Assembly (NCBI GenBank): GCA_964584315.1 | Contig: CAZOZO010000027.1 | Coordinates: 1 to 41,523 of the forward strand | DNA length: 41,523 nt | Direction of reading: 5' to 3' | From: CAXXOK01 sp964584315 | GTDB taxonomy: Bacteria; Bacillota; Clostridia; Christensenellales; Aristaeellaceae | Shown here: piece by piece, positions 1-8,205 of the stretch | Layout: the number at the start of each line of letters is the position of its first letter | How positions within the stretch are numbered: position 1 is the stretch's first letter | Notes under the pieces: model-generated | Database searches by the model: none | Told to the model about the DNA's origin: nothing | Seen by the model: the letters and a program-made list of their open reading frames with translations, nothing else | Position numbers and translations under genes: made by a program

Positions 1-226
1 CAAGCGCGACATGGCCCACCTCCCAGCTGCGCTCCCGCACGAACGTATCCTTCGTGACAGGGTTGTGGCTGATGGTCTCAAACGTGAGCGGGGTCACAAA
101 CTGCTCGGCGTTATGGGTCATGATCACATCCACGTTGTGGCCGAGCTTGGCGAGGCGGGATACGACATCCACGGTCTTGTAGGCCGCGATGCCGCCGGTG
201 ACCCCCACCACGATGTTTGCTTTCAC
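1..226 (-). CDS. coaBC: CoaBC (phosphopantothenoylcysteine decarboxylase/synthetase), N-terminal part
   Basis: Partial: the gene runs off the left edge, leaving about 75 N-terminal residues. The start is a GTG at 226, one base after the rpoZ stop, with GGAGG at about 234-238. The protein begins VKANIVVGVTGGIAAYKTVD, the flavoprotein (Dfp/CoaC) signature with its glycine-rich TGGIAAYK stretch, followed by LGHNVDVIMTHNAEQFVTPLTF, as in the FMN-binding decarboxylase domain. In the family this domain decarboxylates 4'-phosphopantothenoylcysteine and the C-terminal CoaB half (off-window) joins cysteine to phosphopantothenate, two consecutive steps of coenzyme A synthesis in the cytoplasm. It is the last visible gene of the yicC-remA-gmk-rpoZ-coaBC operon. 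Whether the CoaB half is present cannot be seen. Confidence 0.93.
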   Translation of the reverse strand, partial: MKANIVVGVTGGIAAYKTVDVVSRLAKLGHNVDVIMTHNAEQFVTPLTFETISHNPVTKDTFVRERSWEVGHVAL

Positions 227-227
227 C

Positions 228-440
228 TTAGTCCTCCAGGTCAGGGTTGCGGCTGTACGTGAGCAGCCCACGGTTGATCTCCTCCACCGCCACCTTCAGG
301 GGTTTCATCTCCTTGGGGTCGATCAGCGGCTGCGCGCCCGCGAGCAGCTGCCGCGCACGCTTGCTGGCCTCCACCACAAGGGTGTAGCGGCAGTCCACCT
401 TTTCAGTCAGTTCCACAATGGTCGGGTTTACGATAGCCAT
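228..440 (-). CDS. rpoZ: RNA polymerase omega subunit
   Basis: A 70-residue protein, the usual size for a Bacillota omega subunit. It begins MAIVNPTIVELTEKVDCRYT and carries the family's LVVEASKRARQL stretch (omega binds beta' and helps assemble or stabilise the core enzyme), followed by the KPLKVAVEEINRGLL segment. It lies between gmk (stop at 456, 15 nt upstream) and coaBC (GTG start 1 nt after its stop), the classic Bacillota arrangement, so it is probably co-transcribed and translationally coupled to coaBC. Confidence 0.95.
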   Translation of the reverse strand: MAIVNPTIVELTEKVDCRYTLVVEASKRARQLLAGAQPLIDPKEMKPLKVAVEEINRGLLTYSRNPDLED

Positions 441-455
441 AATGCGGTTTCCTCC

Positions 456-1067
456 TCAGTCTTCGAGTATGGTGGGGCAAAAGCGGGTGGTGCGCTGCTT
501 TTCGGCGTTCACGATGCTCTGCAGCTGCGAAAAGGCAAGGTCAAGGTCGTCATTGATCAGGGCGTACTGGTATTTGCCGATGTTGAGCACCTCGCGGCGC
601 GCGTTGCGCAGGCGGCGCTCGATCTCGACGGGGTCATCGGTGTTGCGGGTGTGCAGTCTCACGCGCAGGGCACTGAAGCTGGGCGGCAGGATGAACACGC
701 TCACATAGTCGTGCACGCGGCTCATGACGTTCAGCGCACCCTGCGGGTCGATATCCAGCAGCACGTTTTTACCACAGGCCAGGTTACACTCCACCTGCGC
801 GCGCGGCGTGCCGTAGCGGTGCCCATGCACGGTCGCGTGTTCCAAAAAGGCATCCTCCGCCAGCATGCGGTCATATTCGGCATCGTCGATGAAATGGTAA
901 TGCACGCCTTCGATCTCGCCCACGCGCGGGGCCCGCGTAGTCACGCTGCACGAAAAGCTGATGCTGGGGTCGCTATCCATCAGCTTTTTGACCAGCGTGC
1001 CCTTGCCTGTGCCCGACGGGCCGGAGATAATGAGCAACATACCCTTCCGCTTGACGATCACACCCAT
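456..1067 (-). CDS. gmk: Guanylate kinase
   Basis: A 203-residue protein; guanylate kinases are about 190-210. It phosphorylates GMP to GDP with ATP in purine nucleotide metabolism. The P-loop is GPSGTGKGT near residues 15-23, and the GMP-binding region shows SVTTRAPRVGEIEGVHYHF, the family's TTR-PR-GE-G-YHF pattern. The reading frame stays open for 55 codons upstream, but I chose the ATG at 1067 (MGVIVKRKGMLLIISG) because AAGGAG sits a few bases upstream and remA ends at 1069. The upstream extension lies entirely within remA in another frame and has no family similarity. Neighbours are remA before and rpoZ after it in one operon. Confidence 0.95.
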   Translation of the reverse strand: MGVIVKRKGMLLIISGPSGTGKGTLVKKLMDSDPSISFSCSVTTRAPRVGEIEGVHYHFIDDAEYDRMLAEDAFLEHATVHGHRYGTPRAQVECNLACGKNVLLDIDPQGALNVMSRVHDYVSVFILPPSFSALRVRLHTRNTDDPVEIERRLRNARREVLNIGKYQYALINDDLDLAFSQLQSIVNAEKQRTTRFCPTILED

Positions 1068-1068
1068 G

Positions 1069-1338
1069 TCAGATCTCCTTCTCTTCCATTTGTGCGGCTG
1101 TGTCGCGCCCACCGGCGCGGCTGGCCACCGTCTCGGGCTGGATGGCGGAGAGCACCACATGGTCGCTGTCGGTGATGACCACCGCGCGCGTGCGCCTGCC
1201 CTGCGTGGCGTCCACGATGCGGCGGGCGTCACGTGCCTCCTGCACCAGGCGCTTAACGGGCGCGCTGTCCGGGCTGACGACCGCCACGATGCGTTCGGCA
1301 GCGATCATGTTGCCAAAACCAATGTTGATGAGCCGCAC
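1069..1338 (-). CDS. remA: RemA-family regulator (DUF370)
   Basis: An 89-residue protein starting at GTG 1338 behind a G-rich Shine-Dalgarno region. The sequence (RLINIGFGNMIAAERIVAVV, then SPDSAPVKRLVQEARDA, then RRTRAVVITDSDHVVLSAI) matches the RemA/YlzA family. In Bacillus subtilis RemA is a DNA-binding activator of extracellular matrix genes; by knowledge of the family it is encoded between yicC and gmk, exactly as here. Its stop codon is 1 nt from the gmk start and it begins 13 nt after yicC ends, so it belongs to the same transcript. The matrix-gene role in this organism is inference. Confidence 0.92.
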   Translation of the reverse strand: MRLINIGFGNMIAAERIVAVVSPDSAPVKRLVQEARDARRIVDATQGRRTRAVVITDSDHVVLSAIQPETVASRAGGRDTAAQMEEKEI

Positions 1339-1351
1339 CGCGCCGCCCCCT

Positions 1352-2230
1352 TCATACGATGTTCTGCACCTGCTCGCGCAGTTTTTCCAACAGACATTTA
1401 AGTTCCACTACGTGCTGGGCGATCTCCGCATCCGCCGCCTTGGAGCCGATGGTGTTCGCCTCGCGGTTCATCTCCTGCAGGAGGAAATCCATGCGCCTGC
1501 CCACTTCGCCATCGCCTGCGATGCACTTGGCAAACTGCGCAAAGTGGCTGCCGAGGCGGGCCAGCTCCTCATCCACGGCGCACTTGTCTGCCATGAGGGC
1601 CACCTCCTGCGCCACACGCTGGGGCTCCACACCCTGAATGCCCCATTCGCCAAGGCGCATGGTCAGCCGCTCGCGGTAGGCCTCGGGCACGGCGGGCGCG
1701 CGCGCTGCGACCCGCGCGGCCAGAGCCTCTGCATGCGCAAGGTTCTGCGCAAGGTCGGCGGCCATCGCCTTGCCTTCGCGGGCGCGCATGGCGTCCAGCT
1801 CGCAAAGCGCCGCGCCAAACGCCTCGGCGGCTAGCGCGGCAAGGGTTTCTACGTCCTCCTCGGCTTGCGTCACGCGCAAGGCACCGCTCAGCTGCAAAAG
1901 CTCGGCCACGGTAGGCGGGGGGCTCTGCAACTCGCGCGCGGCCTCGCCGATCTCCGCCGCGCTGCGCCTCAGCATCGCACGGTCGATGGTCACGGTGCTC
2001 GCGTCCTCGCGGGCATTCACGTAGCCCACCGTCACGTCCACATGTCCGCGGCGCAGGGTACTCTCCGCCACACGCACACGCAGCGTTTCCTCCAAAAACG
2101 GGAGGCTGCGCGGCAGGCGGTAACTCGCGTCCAAAAAGCGGTGGTTGACGGATTTCAGCTCCACGACCATCTCGCGGCCATCGTGGCAAGCGCGCCCGCG
2201 CCCGTATCCTGTCATGCTGAGCAAACCCAT
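1352..2230 (-). CDS. yicC: YicC/YloC-family endoribonuclease
   Basis: 292 residues with start ATG 2230, preceded by GGGAGGGGG as ribosome binding site. The frame is open further upstream, but that extension crosses the promoter at 2274-2302 and has no family similarity. It opens MGLLSMTGYGRGRA, the conserved YicC N-terminus, and ends with the characteristic DFLLQEMNREANTIGSKA and REQVQNIV stretches. YicC proteins act on RNA: the E. coli enzyme is an endoribonuclease linked to small-RNA turnover and the B. subtilis homologue is YloC. First gene of the yicC-remA-gmk-rpoZ-coaBC operon; 13 nt separate it from remA. Confidence 0.93.
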   Translation of the reverse strand: MGLLSMTGYGRGRACHDGREMVVELKSVNHRFLDASYRLPRSLPFLEETLRVRVAESTLRRGHVDVTVGYVNAREDASTVTIDRAMLRRSAAEIGEAARELQSPPPTVAELLQLSGALRVTQAEEDVETLAALAAEAFGAALCELDAMRAREGKAMAADLAQNLAHAEALAARVAARAPAVPEAYRERLTMRLGEWGIQGVEPQRVAQEVALMADKCAVDEELARLGSHFAQFAKCIAGDGEVGRRMDFLLQEMNREANTIGSKAADAEIAQHVVELKCLLEKLREQVQNIV

Positions 2231-2273
2231 CCCCCTCCCATTGCGTCTTGAGGTTAAATTTAATGATACCACA

Positions 2274-2302
2274 TTTATACGCAAATGAAAAGCCGTATGC
2301 AA
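2274..2302 (-). promoter_or_regulatory. Sigma-A-type promoter of the yicC operon
   Basis: On the minus strand, TTGCAT (2302-2297), a 17-nt spacer and TATAAA (2279-2274). It lies about 45 nt upstream of the yicC ATG, in an AT-rich stretch that contrasts with the G+C-rich surroundings. Position, spacing and match (5/6 at each element) make it the likely promoter of the five-gene operon. Confidence 0.7.
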
Positions 2303-2756
2303 CGCGTTATACATGGATGATCGGCCTGCGCCGCTACAAGGTTGGAAAGGCAGGATGGAATTATTATGAAAGCGCAAAAGCATAGCCCCGAGCACTCCTA
2401 CGTGACCGCACGCCGCCCGACGCATAGCGTCAGGCGGCGCAGCGAAAGTCGCCACCGCTCGCTGGGCGCACACCCTCAGCCGGGTTGGGTCGGTTCCCTT
2501 CATGTTGCGGGCGTTCTTCCGACATGGGCACCTCTGTCGCGGCGACGAACGGTACAGGCAATCCATGGACCATATGGTTTGTAAACTTGAAGATGAACAG
2601 TGCCCACACGCGCTGCCGATAGCTTCGGTTGGCTGCGCGTGTGATCATGGTTGCGTTTCTTTTGCTTTATGCGGTGGCCTGCACGTCCTCGCCACTTGGC
2701 GTCGCCGCTGTCAGTCTTGTTTCGGCGATCCCCTTCATCGTCCGATGAAAGGCGGC
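2303..2756. other. Gene-free intergenic region with one hairpin
   Basis: About 450 bp between the yicC promoter and the 3' end of the membrane-protein gene. Small open frames exist on both strands but none has a ribosome binding site or recognisable sequence. The one clear structure is an inverted repeat at 2411-2439: CGCCGCC, a mismatch, GACGC, loop ATA, GCGTC, a mismatch, GGCGGCG. It has no T-tract on either side, so it is not an obvious intrinsic terminator. Nothing else is supported. Confidence 0.5.
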
Positions 2757-4511
2757 TCAGTTTGCAAGAAAGAAGCGCTGAAAATACAAGCCAGCCGAAA
2801 TTTTCTGAACATCGCATGCAACACTCGAACCAATATGCTTGCGCAGATAGTTCATTAGCAATTCGTTGGGCTCAGGGTTAAGCGACACGAAGCGTATCGC
2901 AGGATTAAGCCAATCTGCGGCCGTAAAGTTTTCGCCGTCCAGCCCGAAGGCTGCCAGGCGGGCTCGATACTCTTTACTGCCGCGATCCCAACCACCCCAA
3001 AAGGTAATATTGGTGGGAATCCCTGCGGACACATCCGGAAACACCCGATCATCATTGACAAGTCGATTGCTATAGACCAGCAACAGATCAGGATGGCTCA
3101 GCGCCTGTTGATCCATATCCTCGAAAGTGTTATACGCCCACTTGGGTGGAACGTGCCGCACGGTGATCATCGTCGGAATCGCACTCATCAACAGCAGCGA
3201 AATTGCGGCAATGTAACAGAGCATCAAAGCGCCGCCCCGGACACTGTAAGGCTGTAACGATTTTGGCATGCATATTGGCAGCATGCAAAATACGATCGCG
3301 GCTGCGGGAAGTACCGGTGTCAGAACCGCGCGTTCCGGCATACGCCCTCCCAATGCCAAGAAACAGAGCATGGCTGCACAAATGAGACCCGCCAGAACGA
3401 TCGTAAGAACCAATGAAATATGGTTTCTTTGCCAGTTCATATACAACCAAAGCATCGAGGCCATCGCCAATACAGCCACACACAGAGCCGCATAGCAAAT
3501 CGGCTTGCTTTTTTGGCACAACTCAGCCACTGCCATACCCGGCGTATCACGCGTTTCCCGACCCGCCAATGGTGCGATTTTCCGAAATGCCTGCACGGAG
3601 AATGCTTTGTCCATCGTATACCAATTGTCGAGCAGGTTGATCTGCGTTTCGTCCCAATCGACCTGTTCGATCAACTGTGCAGGCAGGGTTTTAACATTGA
3701 GATAATCCGTGACTTCCGTACGGGCTTCCTGCCACGCCACATCATCCGCCTCACCCTGCAGGTGAACATCGAGCGCCCTCCAGCCCGTGATGATACCAAG
3801 CACCGCAGTCATCAGCAACATCGCGACAAGCGCCGGCTTGATGCTTGCGCCAATAGGTTTAAGCGAATCATGGCCGCGCATTGCCTGCCACAGCAACGCT
3901 ACACACAGCATGGCCAACGTCGGGAGTGCGGTGGCAGACCGCAGGCTGATCGATAGTGCAAACAGTACCATGCTCGGCAGCAAGCGCACTAAAAACAAAC
4001 GCTCGCGATATTTGCCATGCTCGATGGACATCACGTGTGCGACCGCGGCTGCGCCCAGCATGGAAGCCGTGACCGTATACGTGATGAGCGCACCCGACCG
4101 AACCGAGAACAGGAGCAGAAAGCCTGTCCCCGCAATAACGCCATGCCAAAGCGGTTTCTTTTCATGTCGAAAGCATTGAATGATGCTTTTGAGAATGACC
4201 GCATTGGCCAACCACAAGAACAGCAATTGCACGACCGAGAACCACGCAACGCCCGGAAACGCAAGGCTAAGCCAGTAAAGCGGCCAAGCAATCAAAGGAT
4301 AAACGTACATGTTGAACGTTACGGGCCCGCCCGGCTGAAAACCCATGAATGCACGCAGTATCGCCTTGTCGTCATTGGAAGCCAGCCTGATGTCAGCGAG
4401 TATAAACAGCATGACGAACATGCATGTGGACATGAAGAACCCAAGAACCCACGGCTTTTGCATGTGACTTTTGAGAAATGCCCTTACTATGCCCAACTTC
4501 ATTTTTCGCAC
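2757..4511 (-). CDS. Polytopic membrane protein of unknown function
   Basis: 584 residues with about ten or more hydrophobic segments: one near residues 21-40, several between about 72 and 245, then a soluble stretch of roughly 100 residues (about 246-340), and a second membrane block, ending in a soluble tail. After the first helix come the residues LASNDDKAILRAFMG (NDD at about 46-48) and a segment ending FPGVAWFSVVQLLFL. That layout resembles membrane proteins of Clostridia related to GT-C-fold glycosyltransferases, but I cannot name a family. The start is uncertain: GTG at 4511 or ATG at 4502, neither with a good ribosome binding site. Its sampled G+C (about 47-55%) is lower than its neighbours, hinting at acquisition. 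It stands alone between two gene-poor stretches. Confidence 0.75.
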   Translation of the reverse strand: MRKMKLGIVRAFLKSHMQKPWVLGFFMSTCMFVMLFILADIRLASNDDKAILRAFMGFQPGGPVTFNMYVYPLIAWPLYWLSLAFPGVAWFSVVQLLFLWLANAVILKSIIQCFRHEKKPLWHGVIAGTGFLLLFSVRSGALITYTVTASMLGAAAVAHVMSIEHGKYRERLFLVRLLPSMVLFALSISLRSATALPTLAMLCVALLWQAMRGHDSLKPIGASIKPALVAMLLMTAVLGIITGWRALDVHLQGEADDVAWQEARTEVTDYLNVKTLPAQLIEQVDWDETQINLLDNWYTMDKAFSVQAFRKIAPLAGRETRDTPGMAVAELCQKSKPICYAALCVAVLAMASMLWLYMNWQRNHISLVLTIVLAGLICAAMLCFLALGGRMPERAVLTPVLPAAAIVFCMLPICMPKSLQPYSVRGGALMLCYIAAISLLLMSAIPTMITVRHVPPKWAYNTFEDMDQQALSHPDLLLVYSNRLVNDDRVFPDVSAGIPTNITFWGGWDRGSKEYRARLAAFGLDGENFTAADWLNPAIRFVSLNPEPNELLMNYLRKHIGSSVACDVQKISAGLYFQRFFLAN

Positions 4512-4553
4512 ACCGTTCTTGAGACTTGTAGTTGATGGAAGAAGGCTGGTAAC

Positions 4554-4582
4554 AATCTACCTTACAGTGGCATTGGTCTCAA
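4554..4582 (-). promoter_or_regulatory. Candidate promoter of the membrane-protein gene
   Basis: Minus strand TTGAGA (4582-4577), 17-nt spacer, TAGATT (4559-4554), about 45 nt before the GTG start. The -35 matches consensus at 5/6 and the -10 at only 4/6, so this is tentative. Confidence 0.35.
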
Positions 4583-4742
4583 TCTGTAATTGGGAAAGCA
4601 AGCCATCCAGCCTGCCGGGCTTTCCGCCGGTATGTCTGCGGTCATTAGCGATGATTCAAAGCCGTGTCTTGCTGTATCATTGGTTCACGTCTTTATTGTC
4701 TGTAAAATTGCGCTTCCATTGGGTATACAGCCGTGCGTTGGT

Positions 4743-5297
4743 TTAATCTTCCCTGCCAAACCCGTTGAACCACGCGCGCTCATGAAACGGCTTTTTGTTT
4801 GTGTGCCGCACCGGCTCCGCCGCCACGCCCACAGGCAGGTAGCATACCAGTTCATACTCCTGCGGCACGCCGAGGATATCCGCCATAACGCGCCCAAGCT
4901 TGTCCGCGTCGGTCACGTAGCCCTCGACCCAGCAACTCTGGTAGCCCAGTGCAACGATGGCCAGTTGCATATTTTCAATGGCGGCGGAATAGTCGTGTAC
5001 AAAGTAGGTTCGATCGCCATAGGCGATGATTCGTCGTGTAAGCACGCAGACCAGCGCTGGGCTCGTACCGCCAACCATGTAGCTGTGATCCGTCTCGTCC
5101 GGGGTAATGGCTGCATACAGCCGCTTCACAAGCGCCGGGTCGTTTACTGCGATCAGGCTGGTGGTCTGCTTGTTGCAGCCGGAGGGCGCGGCCAAACCGG
5201 CCTCCAGGATGGTTCGCAGATGTTCGCGCGGCACGGGCGTATCCAGATACTTACCGCGGTAGCTTGCCCGCAGGCGGATGGCTTCCATTGTTTCCAA
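4743..5297 (-). CDS. Nitroreductase-family flavoprotein
   Basis: 184 residues, starting at TTG 5297, which has AAGGAG 8 nt upstream; the ATG at 5288 is an alternative with worse spacing. The N-terminus METMEAIRLRASYRGKYLDTPVP carries the R-S-x-R FMN-phosphate-binding pattern, followed by ILEAGLAAPSGCNKQTT, the conserved nitroreductase stretch. The middle has SAAIENMQLAIVALGYQSCWVEGY, the usual second flavin/dimer region. Such enzymes use NAD(P)H to reduce nitro compounds, quinones or flavins; the physiological substrate here is unknown. It ends the minus-strand cluster with the ACT-MBL protein and sortase, about 107 nt downstream of the former. Confidence 0.88.
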   Translation of the reverse strand: METMEAIRLRASYRGKYLDTPVPREHLRTILEAGLAAPSGCNKQTTSLIAVNDPALVKRLYAAITPDETDHSYMVGGTSPALVCVLTRRIIAYGDRTYFVHDYSAAIENMQLAIVALGYQSCWVEGYVTDADKLGRVMADILGVPQEYELVCYLPVGVAAEPVRHTNKKPFHERAWFNGFGRED

Positions 5298-5404
5298 GCC
5301 CCTCACTCCTTCTTTGCTTGTCATGCATATCAATCACCGCCGGGCGCTAGATGGCGTCGCCTTTGTTCGCCCGCGCTATCGGCTGGCCGCAGCATGTATC
5401 GCCC

Positions 5405-6841
5405 TTATGCGTGCACGCGATAGTCCTTTTTCATGCCGTGGGCGCCAAACACGCGCCACTCCCCTACGCCCAACCGCTGGAACACCTCGGCGCGCTCCGC
5501 GCTGCACAGGGCGGGGTCGCTGTCCACCGAGGTCATTAAAATGGGCGCATACTGGTTGTAGGCAGCCTGCTCGGCGGTCATCTCCTTCAGGTTGACGTAC
5601 ACATCGCCGGTAAAGGCCAGCTTGTGGGCATAGTCGATCAGCACCAGCTCGCCCGGCAGGTGCCCGCCCTTACCCTCGTACACCTCGAAGCGCAACTCGC
5701 CAAAGGCGTACACGCCGGCGTGGCGCAGCGCCTCTTCCTGCGGGGCAAGGTCGCCCGCCACCACGCGGACGCGCGCGGGTTCGGGCGGACGGTAGCCGGT
5801 CAGCGTCTTGCAAATCTTGATATAAGGCCTGTGCAGCGGATTCCGCTCACGGTAGCCGTCCTCGCCCACAGCCTCCAGCCGCAGGCACTCGGCGCTTTTA
5901 GCGCTGGTCTCCACAGCGTCAAACAGCGGCAGCAGCCCGCAATGATCGACATCTGCATGGGTCACGAAAACGCGCTTCTCCATCGCGTCATAATCCGGCA
6001 ACAGCCGCCGAAAGATCGCCAGCATCTCACTCTCATAGCAGGCATAGCCAGTGTCGATGAACAGCGTCTGCCCCATGCTCTGTACGATGGCCGTGTTGCT
6101 GCCGCAGGGCGGCTCGATCATGGTGACGGTCGTGCCCTCCGATATGCGGTGGGTGGAGATGCGCGGCGAAAACGCACTGCCGCGGCAGGCGGTCAGCAAG
6201 TCGGCGAAGCGGCCGATGCTGTCAAATGTGCGGTAGGGCGACAGGCCCTGCTCGTCCAGTACCTGCATGGCCAGGTTCACATGGATCAGCAGTTCCTCCC
6301 GCGCCTCGTCGCCAAGGCCCATACGTCGCGTAAGCCCAGCCGCATAGCTGCGGTAGAAGATGCTGTTGTCAAAATTTTTCTGCGTGTGGTTGTAGTCGAT
6401 CACCTTCACCTCACACAGCGGTTCCACCGCAGCGAGAAAATCGGCCACCTGCTGCTGGTTTTCCACGAACAGGCCCATCTTGAAGGCCTGAAAATCCGAG
6501 CCGTTCTCCTGCGAACTCATGTACGAGATGTTGAAGTTGAACGCCTGTATCAGCTCCAGCACTGCGGTCACGCTGCCGGGCACATCGCGCAGCAGAAACT
6601 CGAGCAGCACCACGCTCCGCTCCTGCCCTTCGCTCTGCAGGCAACCGATCTCCGCCAGCGCGCGCTGCGCCTGCCGGTGCTGCTCCGGCGTGCCCTCCGC
6701 CTCGATGAACAGGGTGTGCATGTCCACGGCCTTATTGTAGCTCACGCGCGTGATGTTCAGCCCCAGCTGCGCGATGCGGCGGCTCGCCGCCAGAAACGCG
6801 CCCACATGGTCGGGCATGGTGGTCACATAGGTTTTTTTCAT
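5405..6841 (-). CDS. ACT-ACT-metallo-beta-lactamase-fold fusion protein
   Basis: 478 residues, start ATG 6841 preceded by AAAGGCGG. Residues about 1-70 (KKTYVTTMPDHVGAFLAASR) and about 78-150 (VVLLEFLLRDVPGSVTAVLE) are two ACT-like ligand-binding modules. After a helical linker of about 70 residues, a metallo-beta-lactamase fold runs to the C-terminus, with strand SNTAIVQSMGQTLFIDTGYA, metal motif THADVDHCG, later GGHLPGE, AFTGD and FGAHG as the usual His, Asp and His ligands. The first metal motif is HxDxDH instead of HxHxDH. ACT domains usually bind amino acids, so an amino-acid-controlled hydrolase is plausible; the substrate is unknown. It follows the sortase gene by 66 nt on the same strand. 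Confidence 0.82.
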   Translation of the reverse strand: MKKTYVTTMPDHVGAFLAASRRIAQLGLNITRVSYNKAVDMHTLFIEAEGTPEQHRQAQRALAEIGCLQSEGQERSVVLLEFLLRDVPGSVTAVLELIQAFNFNISYMSSQENGSDFQAFKMGLFVENQQQVADFLAAVEPLCEVKVIDYNHTQKNFDNSIFYRSYAAGLTRRMGLGDEAREELLIHVNLAMQVLDEQGLSPYRTFDSIGRFADLLTACRGSAFSPRISTHRISEGTTVTMIEPPCGSNTAIVQSMGQTLFIDTGYACYESEMLAIFRRLLPDYDAMEKRVFVTHADVDHCGLLPLFDAVETSAKSAECLRLEAVGEDGYRERNPLHRPYIKICKTLTGYRPPEPARVRVVAGDLAPQEEALRHAGVYAFGELRFEVYEGKGGHLPGELVLIDYAHKLAFTGDVYVNLKEMTAEQAAYNQYAPILMTSVDSDPALCSAERAEVFQRLGVGEWRVFGAHGMKKDYRVHA

Positions 6842-6907
6842 GGCATGGCCGCCTTTGCTTTTTTGATTGACCTGCAACATCGCCGACCGGGCGTAACTGC
6901 CCTCCGC

Positions 6908-7804
6908 TCACGGCCCGGTCAGGGGCCGCTTCTCGGCAGGCATTCGCGCCATCACCACAAGCCTGTCCACATCGCCCAGGCGCTGACAGGTGCTCAGCGT
7001 GAGGATGGCGTCGCCCGCCTGCGCATCGGCAACCCTGACCCGCGCATACTTGCGCAGGTAGGCATTCAGGGCGGCAACATCCTCCGGGCTTTGGGTATCG
7101 AACAGGCTGTAGCAGTACATGTTGGGCGCGTTCATCGGCCTTAAATCTACCTGAAGCACGGCGAACACCTCATATGTGGCCCGTTCCGTCAGCGTGTCCA
7201 GGCGGATTGAAGGGTGCAGGGTGCGGAAAGCCTCGTCCAGGTATTGTGTCAGCACCGCGAACATGCGCCCCGTACGCATGTTGTGCGCATAGAGGATACG
7301 GTTTTGCGCCGGGCTTTGCAGGTCGCACCGCGCATCCGCGAACGGCAGCCCTTCCAGGCTGTAGTGGCCGCTGAAATCCATGTGCAGGTACTTTTGTGGG
7401 TCGGCGGGTGTGTACATCACTGGGTAATCCACCACAGTGCCCTCGATGCTTACCCAGCCCACCATATCTTCATTTTGCGAGGCGAAGGTGCGATAGGCGG
7501 TCAGCAGCGGGTCGGGCGTGGGCTGCTCGGCGGGCATTCCGCTCAAGTAGGGCGCCGTCGCGTCCGGTGCGGGTGTGAGCGAGACATCGCCCGCTCCCGA
7601 TGGTGCTGGCGACGCCAAGGGCTGCTGTTCCGCCTGAGCTCTGCCTACCCGCGCCGCGGCAAGCTCGTCCGTCATCGCGGCCATCGTTCGCCCGCCTGCA
7701 TATACGTTATAGCCGTAATAGGCAAGGTACGCGCCGCTCGCCATGAAAACGCTCAGGCATGCCCACCAGAGTATCCGCCTGAAGCCCCGCCTGCGTTTTT
7801 TCAT
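6908..7804 (-). CDS. Class B sortase
   Basis: 298 residues, start ATG 7804 with GGGAGG upstream (the open frame extends further but lacks a binding site). Short basic N-terminus (MKKRRRGFRR), membrane anchor about 11-31, a Pro/Ala/Thr-rich linker to about residue 100, then the sortase domain. Catalytic residues by pattern: His174 in LYAHNM, Cys273 in LTLSTC and Arg281 eight residues after the cysteine, the SrtB spacing. WVSIEGTVVDYPVMY and YLHMDFSG also fit SrtB. Sortases cleave a sorting motif in an exported protein and join it to the cell wall or to another subunit. It is divergent from the giant Cna_B protein at 8206, its obvious candidate substrate. Confidence 0.92.
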   Translation of the reverse strand: MKKRRRGFRRILWWACLSVFMASGAYLAYYGYNVYAGGRTMAAMTDELAAARVGRAQAEQQPLASPAPSGAGDVSLTPAPDATAPYLSGMPAEQPTPDPLLTAYRTFASQNEDMVGWVSIEGTVVDYPVMYTPADPQKYLHMDFSGHYSLEGLPFADARCDLQSPAQNRILYAHNMRTGRMFAVLTQYLDEAFRTLHPSIRLDTLTERATYEVFAVLQVDLRPMNAPNMYCYSLFDTQSPEDVAALNAYLRKYARVRVADAQAGDAILTLSTCQRLGDVDRLVVMARMPAEKRPLTGP

Positions 7805-8205
7805 GCCGTACCTCCCACGATCCATGTGGTTTGATGCCAAGCCATGCCAAACGTCGGCGATGTCTTGATACAGTTTCGCCTCCGGGCAGCACTTTTCCTG
7901 TAACATCCCTGCCAGGCTTTACGTATCTTGTTCAGCATCAGCAGCCGCGCGCCCACCACCGTATCATATCCTGAATGTGCCGATAGGTAAGGCTTCATAT
8001 TTATTGCATGACCGGGGTTGCTCTCACTAATATTATATGATAGTATACGTATACATTCAGTATATTTATGGTTACATATTATATAGTGAAATTATCTTTT
8101 CGCATTTCATTTGCGTAACCGGTTCGGCTCCTTGTTCGCTTTCAATTCCTTGCGAAATAGTGGTTCGCCTAATTTCTCGGTTACATAACCAGTCGGAGGC
8201 GATGT
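7805..8205. promoter_or_regulatory. Divergent AT-rich regulatory region between sortase and adhesin
   Basis: 400 bp with no gene. The centre (about 8001-8190) is strongly AT-rich against a G+C-rich genome. It contains the perfect palindrome GTATACGTATAC at 8043-8054, AACCGGTT at 8117-8124, GGTTACATAACC at 8179-8190 (inverted repeat with a 2-nt spacer), and GGTTACATA repeated directly at 8070-8078 and 8179-8187. A candidate plus-strand promoter is TTGCTC (8018-8023), 17 nt, TAGTAT (8041-8046), whose -10 abuts the palindrome. The GGTTACATAACC element lies about 15 nt before the adhesin ATG, close to its GGAGG ribosome binding site, so a bound regulator could block both transcription and translation. 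Assignments are by eye. Confidence 0.5.

Noticed and set aside
2430..2648. 72-codon minus-strand frame in the gap before yicC
   Set aside because: No binding site upstream of its ATG and no similarity to a known family.
5624..7144. 506-codon plus-strand open frame opposite the ACT-MBL gene
   Set aside because: Composition (His, Gln, Arg-rich) and lack of a start signal mark it as an antisense shadow; the minus-strand frame has clear domains and metal motifs.
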